The position numbers and the translations under genes were made by a program. A DNA stretch of 64,000 nt from DATJPY01 sp035506135 (lineage in GTDB: Bacteria > Myxococcota_A > UBA9160 > PR03), in contig DATJPY010000096.1 of assembly GCA_035506135.1 (NCBI GenBank), positions 19,414 to 83,413 on the forward strand, in the 5' to 3' direction. Under the pieces are notes generated by a model. That model had not been told where the DNA came from. It searched no databases and was given only the letters and a program-made list of their open reading frames with translations. Below are positions 1 through 6,902 of this stretch, one piece after another; the first letter of the stretch is position 1, and each line of letters starts with the position of its first letter.

Positions 1-232
1 CGCCCTCGATGCAGCGCAGCAGCTTCGCCTGCGGGCGCCGCAGCTGGGCGTGGAGGCCGCGCAGCGCGCGGCCCGCCGAGCGCGAGTGGTTGTCCTGGAC
101 GAACGCGCAGGAGATCCCGCCGTCGCGGTACTTCGCTGCGTGATACGTCTCGAGGAAGAACCCGCGCGTGTCGCGGTGCACGTCGGGCTCGATCACGATG
201 ACGCCCGGGATCTCGGTGGGGACGAACTTCAA
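1..232 (-). CDS. rfbC: dTDP-4-dehydrorhamnose 3,5-epimerase, N-terminal part (cut by window edge)
   Basis: Only the first 77 codons are present; the gene runs off the left edge. The visible protein has the RmlC cupin start: an ETY segment, FVQDNHSRS, then LRGLH with the catalytic-type His, then a PQAKLLRC strand. RmlC epimerises C3 and C5 of dTDP-4-keto-6-deoxyglucose on the way to dTDP-L-rhamnose in the cytoplasm. The start is TTG, overlapping the TGA of rfbA as TTGA, so it is probably translationally coupled. The usual aromatic residue after LRGLH is replaced by Ala. The family call is firm; the rest of the gene cannot be judged. Confidence 0.88.
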   Translation of the reverse strand, partial: MKFVPTEIPGVIVIEPDVHRDTRGFFLETYHAAKYRDGGISCAFVQDNHSRSAGRALRGLHAQLRRPQAKLLRCIEG

Positions 233-1107
233 GCCGGACGTCCCTCGCTCGCGAGGCGCAGCAGGTAGGCGCCGTAGCTCGACTTCGCGAGCTCGCGGCC
301 GAGCTTCTCCAGCTCGTCGCGGCCGATCCAGCCGTTGCGGTAGGCGATCTCCTCGGGGCAGGCGACCATCAGGCCCTGCCGCTCCTGCACGGTGTGGATG
401 TAGCCGGACGCCTGCAGGAGGGATTCGTGCGTGCCGGTGTCGAGCCACGCGATGCCGCGGCCGAGCAGCTCGACGCGGAGCTGGCCGCGCCGCAGATAGG
501 CCAGGTTCACGTCGGTGATCTCGAGCTCTCCCCGCGCCGACGGCTCGAGCGACGCCGCGATGTCCGCGACCTGGCCGTCGTAGAAGTAGATCCCGACCAC
601 CGCGTAGTGGGAACGCGGCGCCTTCGGCTTCTCCTCGATGCCGAGCACGCGGCCGTCCGCGTCGAACTCGACGACGCCGTAGCGCTCCGGGTCCTGCACC
701 CAGTAGCCGAAGATGGTGGCACCCTCGCGGCGCGAGGCGGCCGCGGCGAGCCGGGCGGTCAGGCCCTGGCCGTGGAAGACGTTGTCGCCGAGGGCGAGCG
801 CGACGCCCCCGCCGTCGAGGAACGCGCGGCCGATCAGGAAGGCCTGCGCGATGCCCTCCGGCCGGGGCTGCGCCGCGTACTGGATCGACACGCCGAGCTG
901 GCTGCCGTCGCCGAGCAGGCGCTCGAAGAACGGCAGGTCGGCGGGCGTGCTGATCAGCAGGAGGTCGCGGATGCCCGCGATCATCAGCGTCGAGAGCGGG
1001 TAGTAGACCATCGGCTTGTCGTACACCGGCAGGAGCTGCTTCGAGATGCCGCGCGTGATCGGGTGCAGCCGCGTGCCCGATCCTCCCGCCAGAACGATGC
1101 CCTTCAT
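229..1107 (-). CDS. rfbA: Glucose-1-phosphate thymidylyltransferase
   Basis: A 292-residue protein, the normal length for RfbA/RmlA. It makes dTDP-glucose from dTTP and glucose-1-phosphate, the first step of dTDP-rhamnose synthesis. Residues 6-16 carry the nucleotidyltransferase signature LAGGSGTRLHP, followed by the KQLLPVYDKPM segment. Further on, LALGDNVFHG and an EEKPKAPRS segment match the sugar-binding parts of the family. It is followed by rfbC with a TTGA overlap, so the two form an operon heading out of the window. A promoter-like CTGACG-17-TATGGT lies 30 nt upstream. Confidence 0.96.
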   Translation of the reverse strand: MKGIVLAGGSGTRLHPITRGISKQLLPVYDKPMVYYPLSTLMIAGIRDLLLISTPADLPFFERLLGDGSQLGVSIQYAAQPRPEGIAQAFLIGRAFLDGGGVALALGDNVFHGQGLTARLAAAASRREGATIFGYWVQDPERYGVVEFDADGRVLGIEEKPKAPRSHYAVVGIYFYDGQVADIAASLEPSARGELEITDVNLAYLRRGQLRVELLGRGIAWLDTGTHESLLQASGYIHTVQERQGLMVACPEEIAYRNGWIGRDELEKLGRELAKSSYGAYLLRLASEGRPA

Positions 1108-1136
1108 CTGACTCTCCGCGTCCCGCTTCGACGAGG

Positions 1137-1165
1137 ACCATAACAGGGCGTCGCCGCCGCGTCAG
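1137..1165 (-). promoter_or_regulatory. Candidate sigma70-type promoter of rfbA-rfbC
   Basis: On the minus strand CTGACG (1165-1160) is separated by 17 nt from TATGGT (1142-1137); each hexamer matches 4 of 6 consensus bases. The -10 box ends about 30 nt before the rfbA ATG. Predicted from sequence only. Confidence 0.45.
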
Positions 1166-1178
1166 AGGGTCGTCGCCC

Positions 1179-1237
1179 GAAGTATCGGCCAGCGCCCGCG
1201 AGGCGGGTGCGCGCAGCGAGCCGAAGGCGAGCGAAGT
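1179..1237 (+). repeat. Dispersed hairpin-plus-core repeat, copy 1
   Basis: A roughly 59-nt element. It has a GAAGTATC segment, then a hairpin GCGCCCGC-GAG-GCGGGTGC (one G-U pair), then a 29-nt core at 1209-1237. The core is identical to the one at 48246-48274 and differs by one base from that at 48367-48395. It lies just after the top6A stop codon (1244) on the minus strand. The other two copies also sit behind the stop of a minus-strand gene. Function unknown; a REP-like or 3'-end element is the simplest reading. Confidence 0.75.
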
Positions 1238-1243
1238 CAGCAG

Positions 1244-2407
1244 CTACGGGAGGAAGCGCTCGGGCTGCTCGAGCTTGCGCGGCAGGTACTGGTCGATCAC
1301 GTAGTTGAGGCCCCACTTGGCGAGCGCCTGCTGCTCGGCGCGCACGCCCATCCCGATCAGCTGCTCGATCGCCTCGCGCCACGGCTTGTGGCGCTGGAAG
1401 AACGGGTCGTTGCGCAGGGCGTCCCGGGCGCGCTTCACGTCGACGTCCTTGAGCGCGTGGGTCGGAAGCTGGTAGTCGACGACGTCCTGCGGTGTCACGC
1501 CGAGGAAGCGCGCCGTCGGCACGCAGAAGAAGCGGTTCACGTGCGCGGCCGAGCCCGAGCCGACCTTCAGCGTGCGATAGATGTTGGCGATGCCGTACGG
1601 ATCGCAGTCGACGAAGGCGTAGACCGGGAGCCGCCGCTCGTCCGCGAGGCGCCGCACGAAGCGGCGCACCGCGCGGGTCGGCACGCCGCCCATCTCGACC
1701 AGGATGCAGTTGGCGCGCTCCCAGAACCGGTGGCTCTGCAGGCGCTGGAACATGCCGCCCGTCTCGATCAGGAGCACGAAGGCGGCGCTCGTCTCGAAGC
1801 GGAGCTCCTCGACCGAGCTCGGCACCGAGTACGCGCCCGAGCCGAAGGCGGTGCAGTCGATGCGCGCCTCGCGCCCGGTGGCGTCGCGGTCGATCACCAC
1901 CAGCGGGCCCGACACGGAGCCGCCGTGCTCCTCGGGATAGAAGCGGAGCTGCTCGCGCGCCACGCCGTCCACCGAGAAGAGCGCCTCGATGTCGTCCATC
2001 ACGGTGTCCGACTCGATCTGCTCGTCGAACTTGGCGGAGTCCCAGTTCTTCGAGATGTAGTAGGCCTCGCGCTTGGTGGCGAAGTCGTTGTTGCGGATCA
2101 GCTCCTTCGAGAGCGCCATCATGCGCAGCGTCTGCGCGAAGTTCTTGACGGTGTTGACCGAGAGCGTGCGGACCTTGCGCTGGCGCCCGATCTCGAGCCA
2201 GCCGCGCGCGGCGTCGTAGGAGACGTTCGAGAGCGCCCGCACCGGCAGCGCCAGGTCGGGTCGGCGCCCCTTGCGGATCGTCTCGTGCACGCGCTCGGCG
2301 GTGTGGTCGATGCGCGCAAGGGTCTGCGCGTCCGTGGCCTTCGCGCGGCGGCCGCTCGTCGGATGCTGAGCTGCAGCGCGTCTTTTCTTGCTTCGCCGGC
2401 GGGCCAT
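1244..2407 (-). CDS. top6A: DNA topoisomerase VI subunit A (Top6A/Spo11 family)
   Basis: A 387-residue protein with the Top6A/Spo11 layout. The winged-helix part carries the REAYY motif at 113-117, which holds the catalytic Tyr that attacks DNA. The Toprim domain has a conserved Glu near 215 (IETGGMF) and the metal-binding DCDPYG at 267-272. With subunit B it would form the A2B2 type IIB topoisomerase that relaxes and decatenates DNA using ATP. The N-terminus is a short Lys/Arg-rich tail. The ATG shares its A with the TGA of top6B (TGATG), so translation is coupled. Topoisomerase VI is typical of archaea and plants and only patchily present in bacteria. Family assignment is secure from the motifs. 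Confidence 0.95.
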   Translation of the reverse strand: MARRRSKKRRAAAQHPTSGRRAKATDAQTLARIDHTAERVHETIRKGRRPDLALPVRALSNVSYDAARGWLEIGRQRKVRTLSVNTVKNFAQTLRMMALSKELIRNNDFATKREAYYISKNWDSAKFDEQIESDTVMDDIEALFSVDGVAREQLRFYPEEHGGSVSGPLVVIDRDATGREARIDCTAFGSGAYSVPSSVEELRFETSAAFVLLIETGGMFQRLQSHRFWERANCILVEMGGVPTRAVRRFVRRLADERRLPVYAFVDCDPYGIANIYRTLKVGSGSAAHVNRFFCVPTARFLGVTPQDVVDYQLPTHALKDVDVKRARDALRNDPFFQRHKPWREAIEQLIGMGVRAEQQALAKWGLNYVIDQYLPRKLEQPERFLP

Positions 2408-3981
2408 CAGATCCTCCGCGTGCGCTCGAGCACCAGCGCGAGGCTCTTGGCCGTGCGCTCGCGCTCGCGGTCGTCGAAGCCGAGGATCTCCTGCAGCGCC
2501 AGCGCGACGTGCGGAATGTATTGCTCGATGTAGCCGCGCTTCTTCGCCTCCTCCGACTCGCGCCGCCGCCGGCGGATGTGTCCCGACACCTTGCGGCCGC
2601 ACTCCTGCAGCGCGAGCCGGAGCTCCTTCACGATCTCCGGGTAGTGCGCGACGGCCTCCTTGCTCTCGGACGTGAAGGGCACCCAGACGCTCGCGACGTG
2701 CACGAGGAGCAGCATCGGTCCGATCGGCAGCGCTCCCTTCGGATGCTGGAGGCCGTAGGCGCGCCAGTCGGTGCTCGCGACCGCCCGCGTGATCGCGCAG
2801 GCGCCCTGCTGGTACTGGAGCGGCACGCGGTTCGCGAAGCGGTAGAGCGTCACCGGCTCCTCGGCGGGCAGCTCGCCGCCGTAGGCCAGGCCGACCTCGA
2901 CCAGGAAGGGATTCCCGCGATACACCGCGGGCCGCCGCGTCGTGGCGGAGACGAAGTCCGTCTTCACCTCCGCGCGCAGCGCGCGCTCCACCAGCGACTC
3001 GCCGATCGGCGCGATGCAGTCGGTCGGCGGCGCCATGATGCGGGTCTTCTGGATCGCGGCGAGGATGCGCTCGGCCTCGTCCCGGCCGACGTCGCGCGGC
3101 CGCCGGCTGGTGGCGACCTTCGCCGCCGCGCAGATCTCGTCGGCCACGCGCGGCGAGACGCGCGAGAAGTCCCCGGTGAGGCAGCCGCGCAGGTTGCGCG
3201 CGGCGGTGTCGCGGAACATCTGCATCAGGACGCCGAGCTCGACGCCGTGCGGGTGGGGCCGGATCTCGGCGGTGGCCGGGGGCAGCTCGCCGGCGACGCG
3301 CGCGTGGACGACCGCTTCCGCCGGCTGCTTGCCCGGCCCGAGATACGTGATCTGCGCGTGCGGATTCGCCAGCGCGATCTGGCGCACGTAGCTGTCGACC
3401 GAGTGCTGCCCGCCGCGCCAGTTGCCGGCGAGCTCGATCTCGACGCGCGTGCCGTGCGGGACCTCCCAGTCGACGGTCTCGTCGCGCTGCACCTTCGGCT
3501 CGTTGCGCTGCGTGTCGATCACGATCTCGAAGTGGTGGGCCGGGCTGCGCTTGCCGGTCCGCGTGGTCACCGCGATCGGCCGGCCCGTGGTGAGGAGGCC
3601 GTGCATCCCGGCGGCGCTGATGCCGATGCCCTGCTGGCCGCGGCTCTGGCGCAGGCGGTGGAACTTCGAGCCGTAGAGGAGGCGCCCGAAGATGCGCGGC
3701 ACCTGGGCGCGCACGATGCCGGGCCCGTTGTCCTGGACCGCGACCCGGAAGCGGCCCTCGGCCAGCTCCTCGATCTCGACGCGCACGTCGGGGAGGATGC
3801 CGGCCTCCTCGCACGCATCGAGGGCGTTGTCGACGCCCTCCTTCACGGTGGTGAGGAGCGCCTTGCTCGGGTTGTCGAAGCCGAGCAGATGGCGGTTCTT
3901 CGCGAAGAACTCCGAGACGGAGATCTCGCGCTGCTGGCGGGCGAGGTCGGCGGCGGTCGCCGCGCGCCGCGCCTTGGTCAT
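2407..3981 (-). CDS. top6B: DNA topoisomerase VI subunit B (GHKL ATPase)
   Basis: A 524-residue protein, close to archaeal Top6B length. The Bergerat ATP-binding fold is clear: VKEGVDNALDA at 47-56 (N box with the Mg-binding Asn and catalytic Glu), DNGPGI at 84-89, and SRGQQGIGIS at 113-122. The following region would hold the H2TH and transducer domains. ATP binding closes the B dimer and drives strand passage through the gap made by subunit A. It is the first gene of a two-gene operon with top6A. A TTGACC-17-GATCAT promoter-like pair and a G-rich Shine-Dalgarno precede the ATG. Confidence 0.96.
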   Translation of the reverse strand: MTKARRAATAADLARQQREISVSEFFAKNRHLLGFDNPSKALLTTVKEGVDNALDACEEAGILPDVRVEIEELAEGRFRVAVQDNGPGIVRAQVPRIFGRLLYGSKFHRLRQSRGQQGIGISAAGMHGLLTTGRPIAVTTRTGKRSPAHHFEIVIDTQRNEPKVQRDETVDWEVPHGTRVEIELAGNWRGGQHSVDSYVRQIALANPHAQITYLGPGKQPAEAVVHARVAGELPPATAEIRPHPHGVELGVLMQMFRDTAARNLRGCLTGDFSRVSPRVADEICAAAKVATSRRPRDVGRDEAERILAAIQKTRIMAPPTDCIAPIGESLVERALRAEVKTDFVSATTRRPAVYRGNPFLVEVGLAYGGELPAEEPVTLYRFANRVPLQYQQGACAITRAVASTDWRAYGLQHPKGALPIGPMLLLVHVASVWVPFTSESKEAVAHYPEIVKELRLALQECGRKVSGHIRRRRRESEEAKKRGYIEQYIPHVALALQEILGFDDRERERTAKSLALVLERTRRI

Positions 3982-4005
3982 CCGCGATCACCCCCCGATC
4001 GAGCG

Positions 4006-4034
4006 ATGATCCGCGCCACTGCGGAGCGGGTCAA
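4006..4034 (-). promoter_or_regulatory. Candidate promoter of top6B-top6A
   Basis: Minus strand TTGACC (4034-4029), a 17-nt spacer, then GATCAT (4011-4006), ending 24 nt before the top6B ATG. The -35 matches 5 of 6 bases and the -10 matches 4 of 6. Confidence 0.45.
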
Positions 4035-4056
4035 GCGGAGATGGGGACGAGCGGAG

Positions 4057-4260
4057 CTACGAAGGATCGATCTGGATCGGGCAGTCGCGGAAGTTTCCGC
4101 ACAGGCGCACGGACCCGGAGTGGAGCATGTGCGCGACGGTCGCGATCACCTCGCGCTCGTTGTCCGCGACCTGGCTCACGGCCCACACCAGTTCCCACAG
4201 CGTCACGTGCGGCACCTCGGCGCGGGCCAGCAACCCCTCGAGCGAAACGGCAGCACCCAT
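4057..4260 (-). CDS. Small hypothetical protein (67 aa)
   Basis: A 67-residue acidic protein containing a TLWELVWAVSQVA helix, a VIATVAHMLHSG helix and a C-terminal RLCGNFRDCP segment with two Cys. The ATG at 4260 is preferred over an in-frame start 16 codons upstream because GGAGGAG sits just before it. I recognise no functional family. The fold looks like a small helical, possibly winged-helix protein, and the two Cys could bind metal or be redox active. It stands alone between top6B and comM on the same strand. The strong ribosome-binding site and low-complexity-free sequence support it as real. Confidence 0.7.
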   Translation of the reverse strand: MGAAVSLEGLLARAEVPHVTLWELVWAVSQVADNEREVIATVAHMLHSGSVRLCGNFRDCPIQIDPS

Positions 4261-4429
4261 CGATCGGCTCCTCCCCCGGGTCTGTCTCCAGAGCACGATG
4301 CGTGCCACCGCGGAGCCACCGGGTGCCTCCTTCTCGGAACCCGTCGCATTTCAAATGGTTACGCGCTCGGCCCGGGCCCGAGGCAGTGGCAGGAGGCGCC
4401 TGGAGTGACGGATTTCGAACGCTCGGTGT
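4261..4429. other. Intergenic region between comM and the 67-aa gene
   Basis: It holds the Shine-Dalgarno of the small gene and, at about 4366-4384, a near-palindromic CTCGG-CCCGGG-CCCGAG block. On the minus strand that block falls about 45 nt after the comM stop and could act as its terminator. No T-tract follows, so this is weak. Confidence 0.3.
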
Positions 4430-5971
4430 TCAAACTCCGGCGGATCCGGCCGCCAGCTCCCCCTCGTCCCGCCGGTAGCCGAGCGCTTCGGCGACCGCCG
4501 GTGCATGGACCCGGCGCTCCGCCGCCAGGTCCGCCGCCGTCCGGGCGGCCCGCAGCAGGCGACGGGCCGCCCGCGCCGAGAGCCGCAGCCGCTCGACGGC
4601 CCGGCCCAGGAGGGCACGCGCCTCGGCCGTCGCGTCGACCGCCGCATCGAGCCCTGCATCCGGGATCGCGGCGTTGGTGCGCACGCCGAAGCGCGCGAGC
4701 CGCTGTCGCTGTCGCGCGCGCGCCTCGATCACGCGCCCGCGCACCTCGGCGCTCGAGGGCCCGTGGCTCGCGACGTCGAGCTCGCGCCACGCGACCGCCG
4801 GCACGCCCACGTGGAGGTCGATGCGGTCGAGCAGCGGACCCGAGACGCGCGCGCCATAGCGCGCGACGGCGGCGTCGGTGCAGCGGCACTCGCGCCAGCG
4901 CGAGAGCCGCCACCCGCACGGACAGGGATTTGCGGCGGCGACGAGCTGGAACTCGGCTGGGAAGACGCAGGTGCCGCCGGCGCGTGCCACCACCACGCGG
5001 TGCTCCTCCAGCACCTGTCGCAGCGACTCGAGCACCCCGCGCTCGAACTCCGGCAGCTCGTCGAGGAACAGCACGCCGCGGTGCGCGAGCGAGACCTCGC
5101 CGGGCCGCGGCGGGCTTCCGCCCCCGAGCAGGCCGGCGCGGCTCGCTGCGTGATGGGGTGAGCGGAACGGGCGCTCGCCGAGGATCGGTGTCTCTCCCAG
5201 GAGGCGTCCCGCGGCGCCGTGGATGCGCGTCGCCTCGACCGCCTCCTCGAAGTCGAGCGGCGGCAGCAGGCCAGCGAGCCGCTTCGCGAGCATCGTCTTG
5301 CCCGAGCCAGGGGGTCCCTGGAGCAGGAGCCCGTGGCCGCCCGCGGCGGCGATCTCGAGCGCCCGCTTGGCGCGCTCCTGCCCCCGCACGTCCGCGAGAT
5401 CGGGCGCGGCCTCCGGTGCGGCGGGCGTCGCCGCGGGGTCGACGCGGACCGCCTCCAGGCCCGCGCCGGTCTGCAGGTGGCGGATCACGGCGACGAGGTC
5501 GTCGGCCGCGAGCACGTCGAGACGCGGGGTGAGCGCCGCCTCGCACGCGTTGGCGCGCGGAACGACCACGCGCCGGCAGCCGTGATCGCGGAGCGCGAGG
5601 GCGAGCGAGAGAGCGCCGCGCACCGGGCGCAGCCTGCCGTCGAGCGCCAGCTCGCCGACGAGCCCGAGCCCGTCCAGGCGCTCGGACTCGAGCGAGCCGG
5701 AGGCTACGAGCACGCCGACCGCGATCGGCAGGTCGAGGCCGGCGCCGCTCTTGCGGAGCGAGGCCGGTGCCAGGTTCACGGTGACGCGGCGCTCGGGGAA
5801 GCGATGGCCGGCGGCCGCCACCGCGGCGCGCACGCGCGCGGCGCTCTCGCGCACCGCGGCCTCGGGCAGCCCGACCACGTCGACCCGCGGCAGGAGCGAG
5901 CTGATGCGGACCTCGACCTCGACCGGAACTCCGTCGACGCCGGAGAGCACGGCGCCGAAGACGCGCGTCAT
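4430..5971 (-). CDS. comM: YifB/ComM family Mg-chelatase-like AAA+ ATPase
   Basis: A 513-residue protein with the three-part YifB layout. An N-terminal Lon-protease-like domain (1-170) contains VDVVGLPEAAVRES. A central Mg-chelatase ATPase has Walker A GPPGSGKT at 219-226 and Walker B LFLDELPEF. A C-terminal domain has the Cys-rich NPCPCGW and CRCTD segments typical of the family. ComM is a hexameric helicase that promotes branch migration during natural transformation in Vibrio and Haemophilus; other homologues are less clear. It lies alone, divergent from the OmpA-like lipoprotein gene. Confidence 0.93.
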   Translation of the reverse strand: MTRVFGAVLSGVDGVPVEVEVRISSLLPRVDVVGLPEAAVRESAARVRAAVAAAGHRFPERRVTVNLAPASLRKSGAGLDLPIAVGVLVASGSLESERLDGLGLVGELALDGRLRPVRGALSLALALRDHGCRRVVVPRANACEAALTPRLDVLAADDLVAVIRHLQTGAGLEAVRVDPAATPAAPEAAPDLADVRGQERAKRALEIAAAGGHGLLLQGPPGSGKTMLAKRLAGLLPPLDFEEAVEATRIHGAAGRLLGETPILGERPFRSPHHAASRAGLLGGGSPPRPGEVSLAHRGVLFLDELPEFERGVLESLRQVLEEHRVVVARAGGTCVFPAEFQLVAAANPCPCGWRLSRWRECRCTDAAVARYGARVSGPLLDRIDLHVGVPAVAWRELDVASHGPSSAEVRGRVIEARARQRQRLARFGVRTNAAIPDAGLDAAVDATAEARALLGRAVERLRLSARAARRLLRAARTAADLAAERRVHAPAVAEALGYRRDEGELAAGSAGV

Positions 5972-6041
5972 CGATCACCGGCGGGACCGGTTTGCAGGGG
6001 CGAGGAGGGTGCGTCGGGACGGGGTGCCGGGTGCGGGGGCA

Positions 6042-6080
6042 GAAGGCAGGGTCTCTGCGAGACCCTGCCTTCCCCCTTTT
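6042..6080 (+). terminator. Strong hairpin with T-tract (terminator or attenuator)
   Basis: GAAGGCAGGGTCTC (6042-6055), loop TGC, then its exact complement (6059-6072), then CCCC and TTTT (6077-6080). The form is that of an intrinsic terminator on the plus strand. No annotated plus-strand gene ends here, so it may end a small RNA or attenuate the OmpA-like gene downstream. Confidence 0.6.
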
Positions 6081-6189
6081 CGGAGAGCCCCGCCAGGAGT
6101 GGGGCTTCCCGGATAGAAAGGTGGCCCGTGCGCCGATAAGGTGGCAGACGAGCCCGGTCGGCGAGCGACGGACGCTTCGCCGCTTGTCC

Positions 6190-6195
6190 TATACT
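6190..6195 (+). promoter_or_regulatory. Candidate -10 box of the OmpA-like gene
   Basis: TATACT, about 80 nt before the ATG at 6274. No clear -35 hexamer is visible at the expected spacing. Confidence 0.35.
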
Positions 6196-6273
6196 CCCCT
6201 CCGGGCGCGGGGGGAGGCGTTGCGGCCCCGAAGGGGACCGAGCGGACCGCGTCGCCAGGGGAGGTGCCGTGCG

Positions 6274-6867
6274 ATGGCCGCCATCCGGCCGCCGCGAATC
6301 CTTGTCGCGTTCGCTCTCGGAATCGGTCTCGAGCTGGCGCTCGGGGGCCTCGGCTGCGCCACCGCGCCCAAGCCACCGCCCGGCCCGGTGCCGGCGCTCA
6401 GCTCCGACACCATCGCTCGCTATCTCGAGGCGCAGAAGAAGGAGCTCGCCGCCATCTCGAACGCGAAGGTCGTGCGCCGGGAGGACCTGTTGCTCGTGAC
6501 CTTCCCGAGCGAGGACCTCTTCGAGAGCGGGCTCCCGCGGCTCTCCGAGGACGCGCCGCAGCGCCTCGGCCCGCTCGCGCAGACGCTGCGCCGCTATCCC
6601 GAGAGCAACGTCGTGGTGCGCGGCTACACCGACTCGCTCGGCAACGCCAAGGCCAATCTGCGCCTCTCGGAGGAGCGCGCCACCAGCGTGAGCGGCTATC
6701 TGAGCAGCGCCGGCGTGGATGCGGGCCGACTCCGGGCGCTCGGCTTCGGCGAGCAGTCCCCGGTCGCCAGCAACGACACCGACGAAGGTCGCGAGAAGAA
6801 TCGCCGGGTCGAGATCGAGATCGTCCCCGTTCAGGATTCCCTGCGCGAGGGCGGCGCTCCGCATTGA
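6274..6867 (+). CDS. OmpA/Pal-like peptidoglycan-binding lipoprotein
   Basis: A 197-residue protein with a signal sequence and a lipobox-like GLGC (Cys28), then a short linker and an OmpA_C domain. That domain shows GYTDS with the diaminopimelate-binding Asp and the final NRRVEIEI with the conserved Arg. Such proteins tether the outer membrane to peptidoglycan. The ATG at 6274 is preferred because AGGGGAGG lies just upstream. The next gene, a von Willebrand A protein, starts 35 nt downstream and is probably co-transcribed. The Gly at lipobox -3 is less usual than Leu, so lipidation is likely but not certain. Confidence 0.88.
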   Translation: MAAIRPPRILVAFALGIGLELALGGLGCATAPKPPPGPVPALSSDTIARYLEAQKKELAAISNAKVVRREDLLLVTFPSEDLFESGLPRLSEDAPQRLGPLAQTLRRYPESNVVVRGYTDSLGNAKANLRLSEERATSVSGYLSSAGVDAGRLRALGFGEQSPVASNDTDEGREKNRRVEIEIVPVQDSLREGGAPH

Positions 6868-6902
6868 GACGCCGCCGCACCATGCACCTTGAGGCGACCG
6901 CC

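Larger units (their letters stand above)
5972..6273. other. Divergent intergenic region comM / OmpA-like gene, rich in hairpins
   Basis: About 300 nt without a gene. It contains a 14-bp perfect hairpin followed by TTTT (6042-6080), a second weaker hairpin around 6082-6110, and a -10-like TATACT at 6190-6195. Two further short stems, CTCCCC/GGGGAG and CCCC-GAA-GGGG, lie in the leader before the 6274 start. Confidence 0.6.

Noticed and set aside
4402..4440. A tRNA T-arm-like TTCGAAC near GGATTTCGAACGC
   Set aside because: No acceptor stem, anticodon arm or D arm can be drawn around it.
2509..5532. A 1007-codon plus-strand open frame
   Set aside because: It is antisense to top6B and comM, has no recognisable domain and is Arg/Pro/Ala-rich, as expected from GC-rich shadow frames.
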